Of a stretch of DNA of 29,821 nucleotides, positions 9,529 through 23,581 are shown piece after piece. The notes beneath the pieces are model-generated. The model searched no databases. It worked only from the letters and a program-made list of their open reading frames with translations, and was not told where the DNA came from. The DNA is taken from positions 1 to 29,821 of the forward strand of contig SEYY01006551.1 of NCBI GenBank assembly GCA_009176605.1. Direction: 5' to 3'. The stretch is from Armadillidium nasatum. Its lineage: Eukaryota; Arthropoda; Malacostraca; Isopoda; Armadillidiidae. Each line of letters begins with the position of its first letter. Within the stretch, counting starts at the first letter, position 1. A program made the translations under genes and the position numbers.

Positions 9529-10142
9529 TGTATTTCTGAGTTATAATCAATTTTGAATATTTTTTTCCAAAACTCTTGATGACTCAAACCACCACTTTTT
9601 ATATCTATAAAGGGATGGCTCACTTTTTGATGGTACCTGTGAAGTGTATATATTAGTGTCTTTTAGAGGCACTAATACATAGAAACTATAAATTATTATA
9701 TCAATGTTGTTCATACCTTACTTACAAATGTAGTTCAGGCAATCTGTGAAGTGTATATATGAGTGTCTACAAGAGGCACTCATACATAGAAAAATTATTT
9801 AAATATAAAATTTATGATAAGATCAATTTTATCAATTTTATTCTGTGTAATCTACATTGTCTATGAAGAAAAAGAATAAAAAAATTGAAAGTGAAAAAAA
9901 AAAAACATGATTTATTATGGCTCAATCAACACTTTTGCACCATGTATACACTCAGTTATATTCTGACTCTCTCCTTTCTTTTCCAATTGTTGATTTAATT
10001 TTTATTTTTGTGCTTTTAATTCCTTTTCCTTTATCACAATCTCTCTTTCTTTCTTTCTTTGTCAAATTTATTTCTTCCTAGACATTCTTCCGGATTTCTT
10101 CCCCACACGATGCTCCACACACACACTTCAACGTTGTTTGAC
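9529..10142 (-). other. 5' leader of copy A
   Basis: Sequence between PBS and gag, about 610 bases against 495 in copy B. It shares with copy B a short hairpin just before gag (TATATCTATAAA region, 9599-9612; 27985-28008 in B) and the stem carrying the AGTGTCT/AGGCACT motif. The longer length comes partly from a 49-bp duplication (9637-9792). Packaging and dimerisation signals of LTR elements usually lie here; that role is inferred. Confidence 0.5.
9637..9792 (-). repeat. Duplicated 49-bp leader hairpin
   Basis: Bases 9637-9685 and 9744-9792 are near-identical copies 107 bp apart, each with a stem of the form AGTGTCT...AGAGGCACT. Differences inside the stems are partly compensating (TTAGTGTCT with AGGCACTAA in one, TGAGTGTCT with AGGCACTCA in the other). 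Copy B has a single related stem near 27923-27940. Confidence 0.6.
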
Positions 10143-10160
10143 GCCTCTGTTCGAGAACCA
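10143..10160 (-). promoter_or_regulatory. Decayed tRNA-Lys primer-binding site
   Basis: Minus strand TGGTTCTCGAACAGAGGC matches the tRNA-Lys(UUU) PBS at 13 of 18 positions and lies in the same context as the intact site of copy B (…ACATATACATAAAAAT.AAT before it). Five substitutions would weaken priming, consistent with a dead copy. Confidence 0.75.
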
Positions 10161-10510
10161 ATTCATTTTTATGTATATGTAGGGGAGACAGCTGCCAAGC
10201 AAGCTTGTAGGTGATGAATGAACAAAAAGATATATGGGGACGAGTGTACATTAAAATGTTCTGCAAGGTTTGGCACTTGGCCCTACAGTATACAAGATGA
10301 TAGGAAGCGTGGCTTACCTCCTAGTGAATGGTGTTCCAGGACTGTGAGGGTCGGCGAAAACATGGAAGATAAAGAATGTCATAAATTCTGCGAGGATCTG
10401 TAGTTATTCAACAATCACCCATTCCATTCCAACCACAATCATCAGCACTCATCAATTAAGAAATGATGTGTTCAAACACAGGGTAAGGAATCCTTTATAC
10501 CCTAACTTAT
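10161..10510 (-). repeat. 5' LTR, 3' portion, of copy A
   Basis: Read on the minus strand it aligns with 27200-27558 of copy B: CCTGTGTTTGAA, GGAATGGAATGG, GATC.TCGCAG, GGGCCAAG.GCCA and CTTGCTTGGC occur in the same order and spacing. Identity is only about two thirds by eye. The AATAAA of copy B is not preserved. Similarity fades above 10510, so the LTR start is not found; it may have been lost or disrupted before the LINE at 11240. Confidence 0.65.
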
Positions 10511-11239
10511 TTATTAAGAATTAAGATTAAATATATTCAAAAAAAATATCAAATATTGTAAATTACAATAACAAAAGGTGGTTCAGGAACCTATGTTCTT
10601 GGAGAAGGTAGTGTGCAAATTATATTATAAATATAAATATATAATAGTTTAATGATGATCATAATTGTAAGGTAATTATAATTAATCAGAGTTTAATGTC
10701 TCAGATCCATAAATTGCTGTTGTGAAGTTGCGACAGAACCACAATTTATAAACCTTTTGTTACAATCAGTTATATTGTGGTAGCCCCACCCCCCTCCCCA
10801 AGTAAAATAAGCCAGTTGAATATGTATTTATTTATTTTACGTTGTGCTTAAAACATGTTTTAGTAATTTTCCTCAGACAAGATTTAAAAAATCATCAAGG
10901 TTTTAAAAAGTTTAGAGCTAGACCTAGACCTAAGGTTGAATTAAAATTAAAAAGTAAAGAAAGAGATAAGAAAAATAGCAGATTAGTAAAATATGAAATA
11001 AAATAGGATTATGAATAAATAATGTAGAAAATTAAACTAAGAGAAATAAGGAAATATTAAAAGTAAATAAAGATTTGTACCTAAGTTACCAATAGTATAA
11101 AACTTGAATTACCTAAAAATATAAGAAATAAAAATTTGTATAAAAATTTTATAGATGCTAGTATTTTAAATAAAATTAAAGCAGAAAATTTAGATTAATT
11201 CTAATAAAATATTTAAAAAAATAAGTATTTTATACTTAC
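10511..11239. other. AT-rich DNA without recognised genes
   Basis: A-rich sequence between copy A and the LINE, with a short C-rich stretch near 10788-10800. It could include the eroded start of the copy A LTR. I find no ORF, tRNA or clear repeat unit. Confidence 0.5.
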
Positions 11240-11254
11240 TTTTAGTTGTATAAT

Positions 11255-11283
11255 GGTCGTCAGGCAGAATCGGCCTACTGACC
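11255..11283 (-). other. Hairpin at the LINE 3' end
   Basis: GGTC-gtc-AGGC, loop AGAATCG, GCCT-act-GACC folds into two 4-bp stems with a symmetric internal loop. It lies about 15 bases from the presumed 3' end. RT of LINEs often recognises a 3' terminal stem-loop of its RNA, which this may be. Confidence 0.45.
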
Positions 11284-11376
11284 ATGGCTTCTATCTTCTT
11301 TCTTCTTCCACAGTTGAAAACATGAGTTGACAATTTGATAGATTTATCTATATCCTGTATAAATTACCCGTCTGTC

Positions 11377-12418
11377 TTATAAATTGCTGGATATACTGCC
11401 ATGCTTGCTGTTGCCTATTGGAGGTGCATTATTTAATGCCAACAAAGGTGTGACATTAATGAGTGAAACTCCTAAAGTCCTCAACCTGCTAAAGAGGAAA
11501 TTCCTAGCCACCATGTACTGTGGGCAATGTATCAAAAAATGTTCAACTGTTTCTGTAGGGAACACACAATGAGGACATAAGGACGATTGAGCCATTTTAA
11601 GCTTGTGTAGGTGAGCCTTGAGACCTGTATGACCTATTCTCAATCTAAACATTGCTGTTTCTAGCCTATGATTAGTTGCTGGGAATGAGAGAGAATTATC
11701 ATCGTCCAAGTAGAACTGTTCCAATGGATGTAAACTAAGAAAATCATTATTTTTTCTCCTAATTTCCTGATGAAGGGCACCTCCTGCAAAGGTTAAGATC
11801 TCTCTATTCTCCAATGGAAAAATGCAAATTGTTTCTAAATTATGACCCAGCTTCGCTGCAGCGTCAACAATTTCATTATCTCGGATACCCACATGGGAAG
11901 GTATCCAAAGAAAATGAATCAACCATCTTGGATCCAAAGCCAACTGTTGAAAACATTCCTCTATTTTTGTATGTATTTTATTGTAACCATGATGAATTTT
12001 TGATTTAATAACATGAATAGAAGACATGGAATCAGTACAAATAACAACCTTTTGAGGGGGAAGTGCCTGAATAATAAAAGACAATGCCTTATATATAGAA
12101 AAAGGTTAAGCAAACAATACTGTATGAGACTCCTCCAGCTTCCATGAAGTTGTGAAATTCAGTGTTGGAAAATTTATAGCAAGCAGAAGAAGTTGAGCTC
12201 ACTGGCTGAGAAATCTTTGACACATCTGTATACACATGCAGGAAGGCACAATATGTACTGTTGATCCACTCACTATATAGACCTAAAGCCATTTGAGGAG
12301 TATCCTCCTTATGCCATTGAGTTGATATTTCTGTGTCATATATTATCTGATTCTGAAAATAAGGAAGTAGTACAGAAATGTTGAGTATGGGGACCACATC
12401 AGGAAGGGAAGGAATCAT
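11377..12418 (-). pseudogene. RNase H domain and Cys-rich C-terminus of the LINE
   Basis: The domain is in two frames. 12418-12089 has YTDVSKIS (first catalytic Asp), and 12084-11377 has VVICTDSMSSI (Asp), FLWIPSHVGIRDNEIVDAAA (final Asp and its conserved WIPSH.GI.DNE block) and then a zinc-like CPHC...ETVEHFLIHCP motif. The RNase H would remove template RNA during target-primed reverse transcription. A frameshift or stop near 12086 splits it. The order RT, RNase H, Cys-rich end is typical of the I group. Confidence 0.88.
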
Positions 12419-13345
12419 TCCTTGAGATGCTCTATATGCCCTGTTTATAAATGAGCTGGAATGTTAACTACTAGAGTTCAAAATAAACTATCGATATAAA
12501 AAATGCATGTAAGAACTCTCAGGTGGTCGAAATATTAATAAATTTGGATTTTACCAGCTTCCTCCTCCTTTGTGAAAGTGATGGAAAACCTGATTCAATC
12601 TGTAAAGCTGGTATGGGAGAAGATTTAAAAACCCCAAGTGCAATTCGCTGAGCAGTATTTTGTATGGTATCGAGTTGTCGAAGTTTGGTGAGAGCTCTGG
12701 ACCCATATAAAGCACTACCATAATCAATCTTACTCCGAAATAACTAGTATGGAGATGTAATAAAGACGTTGTTGAAGCACCCCAAGAGGTGCCTGCAACC
12801 CTTCGCATGATATTTAGTCATTTTGAGCAATTGTCCAATAGATAAGCGATATGATTTTTCCATGTTAAGCATGGAGCATCAAAAAATAGCCCAAGAAATT
12901 TAAAATTACTTCTCTGAGGAACAATCTGGCTATCTATAGTTATAGAAGGAATAAAAGGGATCCTCTTTTTTGTGAAGCAAATCAAGGAGCTTTTACTTGG
13001 ATTGATCTGTAAACCCCATTGTTTAGTCCAATGGTGAAGAGAATCTGCTGCATCTCCAACTGTGCTCTATGTAGATCTGAAGATGCAGCATACAACACAA
13101 TATCATCAGCATATGCTAGAATATTCGGAGATACCTTAGCAAGGTCGGATATCAAAATAGAGAACAAAGTGGGACTGAGGGCTGAGCCTTGTGGGACTCC
13201 ACAAGTGATTTTGGAAGGAGTTGACAGTGTGCCATGTACAGAGACAGAGAATTCCCTCTCCACTAAAAAGTTTTGTAGCCATTTCAGTGGAGTACCCCTA
13301 ATTTGTGCTTACCAATTTATACAATATTCCAATATGAGAAGAAGA
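12419..13345 (-). pseudogene. Reverse transcriptase fragment of the LINE
   Basis: 13263-12982 carries CGVPQGSALSPTLFSILISD (the GVPQGS.LSP block) and AYADDIVLYAA, with the YADD catalytic box at 13102-13113. 12808-12551, partly out of frame, gives the thumb (VAGTSWGASTTSLLHLH and the region encoding IDYGS-like and YGS-like remnants). The N-terminal fingers are absent beyond 13345, which marks the 5' truncation. Plus-strand ORFs at 13019-13357 and 11814-12008 are shadows. Confidence 0.88.
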
Positions 13346-13725
13346 ATCAAAAGATAGGATTATTCAAGATGGCGTCTAAAATGTATAAAATTGTTTACAT
13401 CTTAAAAAATAAGAAAAAGAAGAAGAATAAGAAACCAGAGTGTAAACACCATTTGAAAGAAAATCCTGCACTGTGATTGGCTGTTACACGGAGGAGTATT
13501 ACTGGGAAACACAAAGGAAGGAGAATAGATTTTTGGGAAGGAGACGCCATTATAGCTCGAGAGTTCATACCAGTCACTTGTTACTCTTTATATAATAAGA
13601 GTTTATTGTTGAGATTTATATTTTGAATAATTAGGATAACATTATAAGTGAAGTTGATTTTGATAAAAGCATTATAGAGGAATATATTCTAATATATATT
13701 ATTTTATTAACAGCAAGTCATTACT
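13346..13725. other. Unassigned DNA
   Basis: Contains an ATTGG (13475-13480 area) and a TATATAA at 13589-13596, which look promoter-like when read on the plus strand, but no gene follows. It could be a piece of an unrelated LTR. Nothing else recognised. Confidence 0.3.
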
Positions 13726-13880
13726 TAGGTATATCTTATTTATTAGAAAAGTCACTACACTCATATTCTATTTATTTGAAGAGAGTCATTGGAGGCATAT
13801 CTTTTTTATTTGAAGAGAATCATTACTCATATTTTATTTATTAGAAGAGAATCATTATTTATTAGAAGATAGTTATTAGG
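13726..13880. repeat. Degenerate minisatellite, unit about 30-33 bp
   Basis: About four to five imperfect units of the form TTATTTATTAGAAGAGAATCA then TTACTCATAT follow one another, with the last units shortened. No protein reading is plausible. Confidence 0.7.
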
Positions 13881-14459
<579 letters not shown>

Positions 14460-14472
14460 TGTGTGTGTGAAG

Positions 14473-14835
14473 TTATTTAGATTTAAGTATTTGAATTCAA
14501 GATTTATTTAAGGATTTCTAGCAGTGAAATAACTTAGTAATTTTGTTTGTTTATTTAAATTTGAATTTATTTATGCCTTTACACTTTACAGAACTTAGTA
14601 TTTATTTTCAAAGATTTAGATTTAATTATTTGAATAAGACTTATTTGAGGCTTTCTAGTTGTGAAATAACTTAGTAATTTTGTTTGTTTATTTAAACTTA
14701 GATTTATTAAACGTTTCCAGTTAACATAGCTCAGTATTTATTTTTAAGATGAATTTAATTAATTAAACTTAAGATTTATTTAGGGATTTACAGTTATGGA
14801 ATAAATTAGTACTTTGTTCATTTATTGGAATAATT
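14473..14835. repeat. Imperfect tandem repeat, unit about 136 bp
   Basis: The tract GTGAAATAACTTAGTAATTT recurs at 14524 and 14661, with a more diverged copy near 14797, and the flanking TTTAGATTTAA..., TTTATTTAAG.. and CTTTCTAG tracts recur in step. About 2.6 copies. AT-rich and noncoding. Confidence 0.75.
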
Positions 14836-16065
14836 GTAAAGTTTGATAATTTTAGAGATTAATAATAATTAACAAATGTTTGCTTATTGTATTGACTTTT
14901 CCACTTTTGATTTACCTATTAAACTTTATTTTATTTAGTATTAGTGGTTTAATACTCATTGAAAATTTTCTGGACAGTTAGCTAATTATAACCAGTTAAG
15001 TTAAGCAGAAATAAGTAAAATAGAACTAATACAAGATACTACTAAAACAGGATACTAAAATTTAAAACAAGCCTAGTTTATTTAACTCACATTAAATACA
15101 AAATAGCTTAGAGAAGGTTAAGTAAATAAGACAGAGTGGGTTAAAAAAGTAAATGAAAGAAAATTTGAACATTTTATTTGGTAATACAAGGTAATAAATA
15201 AAGCCCAAAAATTTTCACAAATAGAATCTCTATAAACACATAGTTTAGATTTTTCACAAAGGGATAAGGTTGGAGGTAGTATTTTGAGGCAAGATCCTCT
15301 GGTGTAAGAGTCAGGAGGGGGAGAACTGCACAGGATATATACAGTGAACAAGATTACCTGAAATAGAAAAAATGGATTATACTATATGGATCAGATACAC
15401 AACGCAATATTTGGGTTAAGATTGGATATATTTGGTTTGAAAATTGTTGTAATAAACTGGGAGAAAGGAGACTACAGATAAAAAAGGAATCATAACATTA
15501 TTTCATTGCTGTAGTATAAGAGCTACGATAATGTAACTTCATAAGGTACTCTACTAATATAAATGTGTATTCATAGTGATAGAAATAGTGGTGAAAAACA
15601 TTTAAAATATTTAAGTGTTTATGGAATTTCACATAATGATTAATGATCTTTATATTTCATTTTAGTTTTTTTTTTTTTTTTTTTTTAGTGGATTTTGTTC
15701 TTTTTATATTTGGATTCTTGAGGGTTTTGCCGAGTGATTCCTAGTGAAACGAAGGAAGACAATCATCACCTCACAACCTCAACATTCAGAAAGCAGCCTT
15801 TAAGGTAGAAATAAAATTCCCTTATGGTGGTCTAATAAGATGTTAAAATACTTTAGTAAGTTATAATACTTTCATCTTCATACAATGTTCAAAGTGTTAA
15901 TAAAGTTATTTTACTGTAAGATTGGGAATGCTTGTTGGGTGATAGTATAGTGAGTTTCTTGCTGAGCGCCAATTACACTTATACACTTTAGATTACAATG
16001 AACTTTTCGCCTTTCAAAGTGCCTCAACATCTCCCCCCCCCCCCCCAACACTGATACTTGAAAGT
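14836..16065. other. Unassigned DNA with poly-T and poly-C runs
   Basis: A T run of about 21 bases lies at 15666-15686 and a C run of about 15 at 16032-16046. A minus-strand open frame at 15118-15351 has no recognisable motif and I do not call it a gene. Confidence 0.5.
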
Positions 16066-16067
16066 TT

Positions 16068-16261
<194 letters not shown>

Positions 16262-16398
16262 ATTTTTTTTTTTTTTTATTTTTTTTTTTTTTTTTTTTAT
16301 TCATTTATTATTTTTTATTTTTATTTATTTATTTTTGTTATATATGTAGTCGATCCATTTTGACTTTTATAACTTCATTACGCCAATTAAAATTTTCA

Positions 16399-16459
16399 GA
16401 TAAATCATGATGATGGCCAAAAAGGCCAAAACGTTATTTTATAAGTTTATCTTAATAAA
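16399..16459 (+). ncRNA. Degenerate hammerhead-like motif of the Penelope-element type
   Basis: Reads ATGATGA, then stem TGGCC-AAAAA-GGCCA, then AAACG. The hammerhead core of Penelope-like elements is CTGATGA, a short stem, then GAAAC. The outer bases GATAAA (16399-16404) and TTTATC (16446-16451) can pair as a closing stem, and AATAAA follows at 16454-16459. The C of CTGATGA and G of GAAA are both changed to A, which should abolish cleavage, so this is a relic. No Penelope RT is visible nearby. Confidence 0.4.
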
Positions 16460-16514
16460 GTCACTATAGTATATGAATTTTATATCATTAATAAGAAGAT
16501 TCTTAAATTTGATC

Positions 16515-16962
<448 letters not shown>

Positions 16963-16985
16963 ATAATAATTATAATAATAATAAT

Positions 16986-17049
<64 letters not shown>

Positions 17050-17060
17050 GTAATAATAAT
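16963..17060. repeat. (AAT)n microsatellite, likely LINE tail
   Basis: About 98 bp of (AAT/TAA)n with a few ATT interruptions at its start, directly downstream of the LINE 3' UTR. Confidence 0.9.
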
Positions 17061-17117
17061 GTGCGATTTATCTAAATTCAATAAAGTTTTTGAATTTAGA
17101 TAAATCTCACATTATTA
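17054..17117. repeat. 28-bp inverted repeat with 8-nt loop
   Basis: Arms 17054-17081 and 17090-17117 pair at 27 of 28 positions (only C17064 against T17107 fails), loop TAAAGTTT. The arms include GATTTATCTAAATTCAA and its inverse. Confidence 0.9.
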
Positions 17118-17128
17118 GATATGAGGAT

Positions 17129-17335
17129 CAGGTGTTCATTTTGTTTTCTTTTCAGAATAAATAATAATTTTCATGATTTTTACTTTTAAAATTTAACTTG
17201 TACTTAAAAGTACTTGAAAGTATTTGATTTTTTGCAAGTACATTTGGCTCAAGTACATGTATTTGATTTTTGAAACCTCAGGTATGATTAAAAATTTGTA
17301 CTTAAGTACAAGTACAAGTAGTTGTACTTGGACCC

Positions 17336-17338
<3 letters not shown>
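17129..17338. mobile_element. Possible short non-autonomous hAT-like element
   Basis: The right end read inward is CAGGGGTCCAAGTACAA, of the CAGGG form usual for hAT termini, and it abuts (TA)n tract 4 exactly. The left candidate end CAGGTGTTCATT matches it at 8 of the first 10 bases. The interior is full of AAGTAC/GTACTT words in both orientations. No matching 8-bp target duplication is present, so the assignment is weak. Confidence 0.35.

Positions 17339-17424
<86 letters not shown>
17339..17424. repeat. (TA)n microsatellite 4
   Basis: About 86 bp of pure TA between the hAT-like end and the Tc1 relic. Confidence 0.97.
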
Positions 17425-20035
<2,611 letters not shown>

Positions 20036-20081
20036 TTTATTAGAAGTATTAGTTTAAAGAGACATGCCTTAAACTCATCAG
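20036..20081 (-). ncRNA. Second degenerate hammerhead-like motif
   Basis: The minus strand has an intact CTGATGA (20081-20075) followed by a stem GTTTAAG / CTTTAAAC (20074-20068 with 20059-20052). Where GAAAC is expected it reads TAATAC, so the core is incomplete. AATAAA follows at 20041-20036, as in the motif near 16.4 kb. Best seen as a Penelope-type relic. Confidence 0.3.
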
Positions 20082-20268
20082 ACATGCTTAAGGTTGTGAA
20101 TATAACCATCTTAAAATTTTATGAAAAACTATTCTAATTGACCAAAGTTGGGCAAACCTCTTAGTTAATATAACTCAAAAGAAAGGTTGTTTGGTTTAAA
20201 TCATCATGGTTTCTGTTTTTTTGGCTTATTGTTTTTTTAACAAGATTAAAAAGAAAAGCAGTTTAAAC

Positions 20269-21416
<1,148 letters not shown>

Positions 21417-21445
<29 letters not shown>
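21417..21445. repeat. (TA)n microsatellite 7, outer edge of the left foldback arm
   Basis: 29 bp of TA, then ATGGGTCATTCCA, which is mirrored at the outer edge of the right arm. Confidence 0.95.
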
Positions 21446-21447
<2 letters not shown>

Positions 21448-21585
21448 GTCATTCCATGTCACTTCAACCGACAAAAAACCCTGACCCCTTTCGATTTGTA
21501 TAAAAAGTGGCACACTAACAGATCTTGTTGAGAAAATATGAATGGCGTTTATTGCAGGTCTCTAGCTCATACGGTTCAGAAGATA

Positions 21586-21791
21586 TGACCTTTGAAACTT
21601 TGGTCAAAAATGTCAATTTTCAGAGAGTAGTCCGAGGTCAAAATACAATATCTCGGCTTCTATGGCACTTAGAAGCATCGTGTAAAGACCATTTAAAAGA
21701 TCTTGAATAGCGGTACAACATTTATTTAGATGATTTTGACCTCGGAGGTCAAATAAAAAATTTGACCTATTGGTGACCTTGACCTTGACCT
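21586..21791. promoter_or_regulatory. Cluster of eight AGGTCA half-sites (left arm)
   Basis: TGACCT/AGGTCA occurs eight times in 206 bp, including TGACCTCGGAGGTCA (everted pair, 3-bp spacer) and a TGACCT triplet with no spacer at 21774-21791, which on the minus strand gives repeated TCAAGGTCA, the extended monomer site of FTZ-F1/SF-1 and ERR-type nuclear receptors. Chance expectation is about 0.1. Confidence 0.5.
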
Positions 21792-22004
21792 TGAAAAAAA
21801 ACCTAATCTGCGATTTTTTTCAAACTTTGCTGAATTATTGTTATATATGTATATTTTAATTTTTTTAATGAATTATTTTTGGCTTTGGCTTGGTTTAGAA
21901 AATATAAGCAATTTAATAAGTACAAATATTACATTTTTCACTTTTTTGCGATTTTTATCTCTTTCAATGTATAGTTCCAACATTTCCATTTCTCTTTCTC
22001 TCTC

Positions 22005-22017
22005 ATATATATATATA

Positions 22018-22076
<59 letters not shown>
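22005..22076. repeat. (TA)n microsatellite 8 inside the left arm
   Basis: About 72 bp, interrupted by AATATATAA near its start; the corresponding tract in the right arm (23283-23368) is uninterrupted and longer. Confidence 0.95.
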
Positions 22077-22079
<3 letters not shown>

Positions 22080-22512
22080 AAGGGGCTGGCTGCTGCCGAG
22101 TATATTTTTCTCGTTTCAGATTGCATGGAGTATTCTCTGAGGAATATAGTCTTACCTGCTTGTTGCTTTGCTGTTATGCTGTTTGATTTTGACTGTGCTT
22201 GGGATCCACAATATTAATGTGCATGTGCCATGTCCTAGACTGGAGAGTGTGAAGGGAGATTGATATTAACATGTTTATTTGTTTAGATACGTTAATGTTA
22301 TTCTTCTATGTTAAATTTATTTTTATTATTATTATTATTTATTGAGTGCACTTGTGCTAATGAAAAGTCTTATGAGCTATTGTTCCCATTTCGGGCAATA
22401 ATTAAAAACAGGTTATTCTTATTCAAACAGGTTGTTATTCTCAAGAAGGCATATTACCCTTTCAAGAGTAGGTTATATTCTTTGTGTTTTTATTATTATT
22501 ATTATTAATTCA

Positions 22513-22865
22513 CAGTACACAAGATAGCCTCTTTATATACACAAAATAAAGAGAAAAAAAGAGTAATGGTTTAAAACAACCAAAGATTTGAAAGTGGAAA
22601 ATGTTTTACTGTGAAATTTATCACACTACTGACATATTTTCTTTTCCCGAAGTGAATATTAAATATTAAAATTTTATAAAAAAAAAAAATATATGATAAT
22701 CTCAAAAACCATTAAGGTCTCTTATCTATATTTTCTACCTGATAGGTATAGAGATTATAACTCCAGATTAGCACTAGGCAATAAGGCCCTAGACCGGCAC
22801 CTGTGAGAATTATAAATAATTACCCCAGCGCCTCACCTCAGTTTAAATGACCTAAAAATATATAA
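22513..22865. other. Central spacer of the foldback element
   Basis: 353 bp of unique, AT-rich sequence without ORF. Contains an A run near 22679-22689. Confidence 0.8.
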
Positions 22866-23279
22866 TGAATTAATAATAATAATAATAAAAAACACAAAGA
22901 ATATAACCTACTCTTGAAAGGGTAATATGCCTTCTTGAGAATAACAACCTGTTTGAATAAGAATAACCTGTTTTTAATTATTGCCCGAAATGGGAACAAT
23001 AGCTCATAAGACTTTTCATTAGCACAAGTGCACTCAATAAATAATAATAATAAAAATAAATTTAACATAGAAGAATAACATTAACGTATCTAAACAAATA
23101 AACATGTTAACATCAATCACCCTTCACGCTCTCCAGTCTAGGACATGGCACATGCTTATTAATATTGTGGATCCCAAGCACAGTCAAAATCAAACAGCAT
23201 AACAGCAAAGCAACAAGCAGGTAAGACTATATTCCTCAGAGAATACGAGAAAAATATACTCGGCAGCAGCCAGCCCCTT

Positions 23280-23282
<3 letters not shown>

Positions 23283-23368
<86 letters not shown>
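23283..23368. repeat. (TA)n microsatellite 9 inside the right arm
   Basis: About 86 bp of TA followed by GAGAGAGAAAGAG. Confidence 0.97.
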
Positions 23369-23376
<8 letters not shown>

Positions 23377-23581
23377 AAGAGAAATGAAAATGTTGGAACT
23401 ATACATTGAATGAGATAAAAATTGCAAAAAAGTGAAAAATGTGATATTTGTACTTATTAAATTGCTTATATTTTCTAAACCAAGCCAAAACCAAAAATAA
23501 TTCATTAAAAAAATTAAAATATACATATATAACAATAATTCAGCAAAGTTTGAAAAAAATCGAAGAGGAGGTTTTTTTTCA

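Larger units (their letters stand above)
1..10510 (-). mobile_element. Decayed Ty3/Gypsy-type LTR retrotransposon, copy A
   Basis: Reading the minus strand gives LTR piece, PBS, leader, gag, protease, RT, RNase H, OTU-like domain, integrase, acidic tail, a third ORF and a probable 3' LTR start that runs off the window. RT-RNase H-integrase is the Ty3/Gypsy order. Many single-base frameshifts break the frames, so this is a dead copy. The tRNA-Lys type PBS, apparently long LTR and third ORF resemble Osvaldo-like elements; that is inference. The gag and 5' LTR parts differ from copy B by roughly a quarter or more by eye, whereas bases 1-297 differ only slightly, so the block may be recombinant or nested. 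The upper limit of the 5' LTR is not resolved. Confidence 0.85.
11240..13345 (-). mobile_element. 5'-truncated LINE of the I/Jockey group with RNase H
   Basis: Minus-strand order RT palm, RT thumb, RNase H, Cys-rich motif and 3' UTR with hairpin fits an I-clade LINE. About 2.1 kb remain; the endonuclease and the first half of RT are missing, as expected from incomplete reverse transcription. At least four frameshifts or stops break the coding frame. The 3' end is near 11240, after the sequence CCATTATACAACTAAAAG; no clear poly(A) is visible. Confidence 0.85.
21417..22512 (+). mobile_element. Left arm of a 1.1-kb foldback (inverted repeat) element
   Basis: Nearly identical, in reverse, to 22866-24031. 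Reading inward from the (TA)n edge: GGGTCATTCCA.GTCACTTCAA, a 250-bp block rich in AGGTCA words, an AT-rich block, an internal (TA)n tract (22005-22076), GTAAGGGGCTGGCTGCTGCC, and a (TTA)n run near the centre. Both arms contain the same 61-codon open frame (21525-21710 here), identical in protein, but it has no known motif. No transposase is visible. Confidence 0.92.

Noticed and set aside
9637-9792. Repeated leader hairpins as a CRISPR-like array
   Set aside because: Only two copies, inside a retrotransposon leader in eukaryotic-type DNA.
13019-13357. Plus-strand ORF of 112 aa
   Set aside because: Antisense to the LINE RT with the YADD box.
13560-13610. TATATAA with upstream ATTGG as a host promoter
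   Set aside because: No ORF or exon-like sequence follows; AT-rich DNA gives such matches readily.
15118-15351. Minus-strand 77-aa frame
   Set aside because: No homology-like motif, AT-rich surroundings, length expected by chance.
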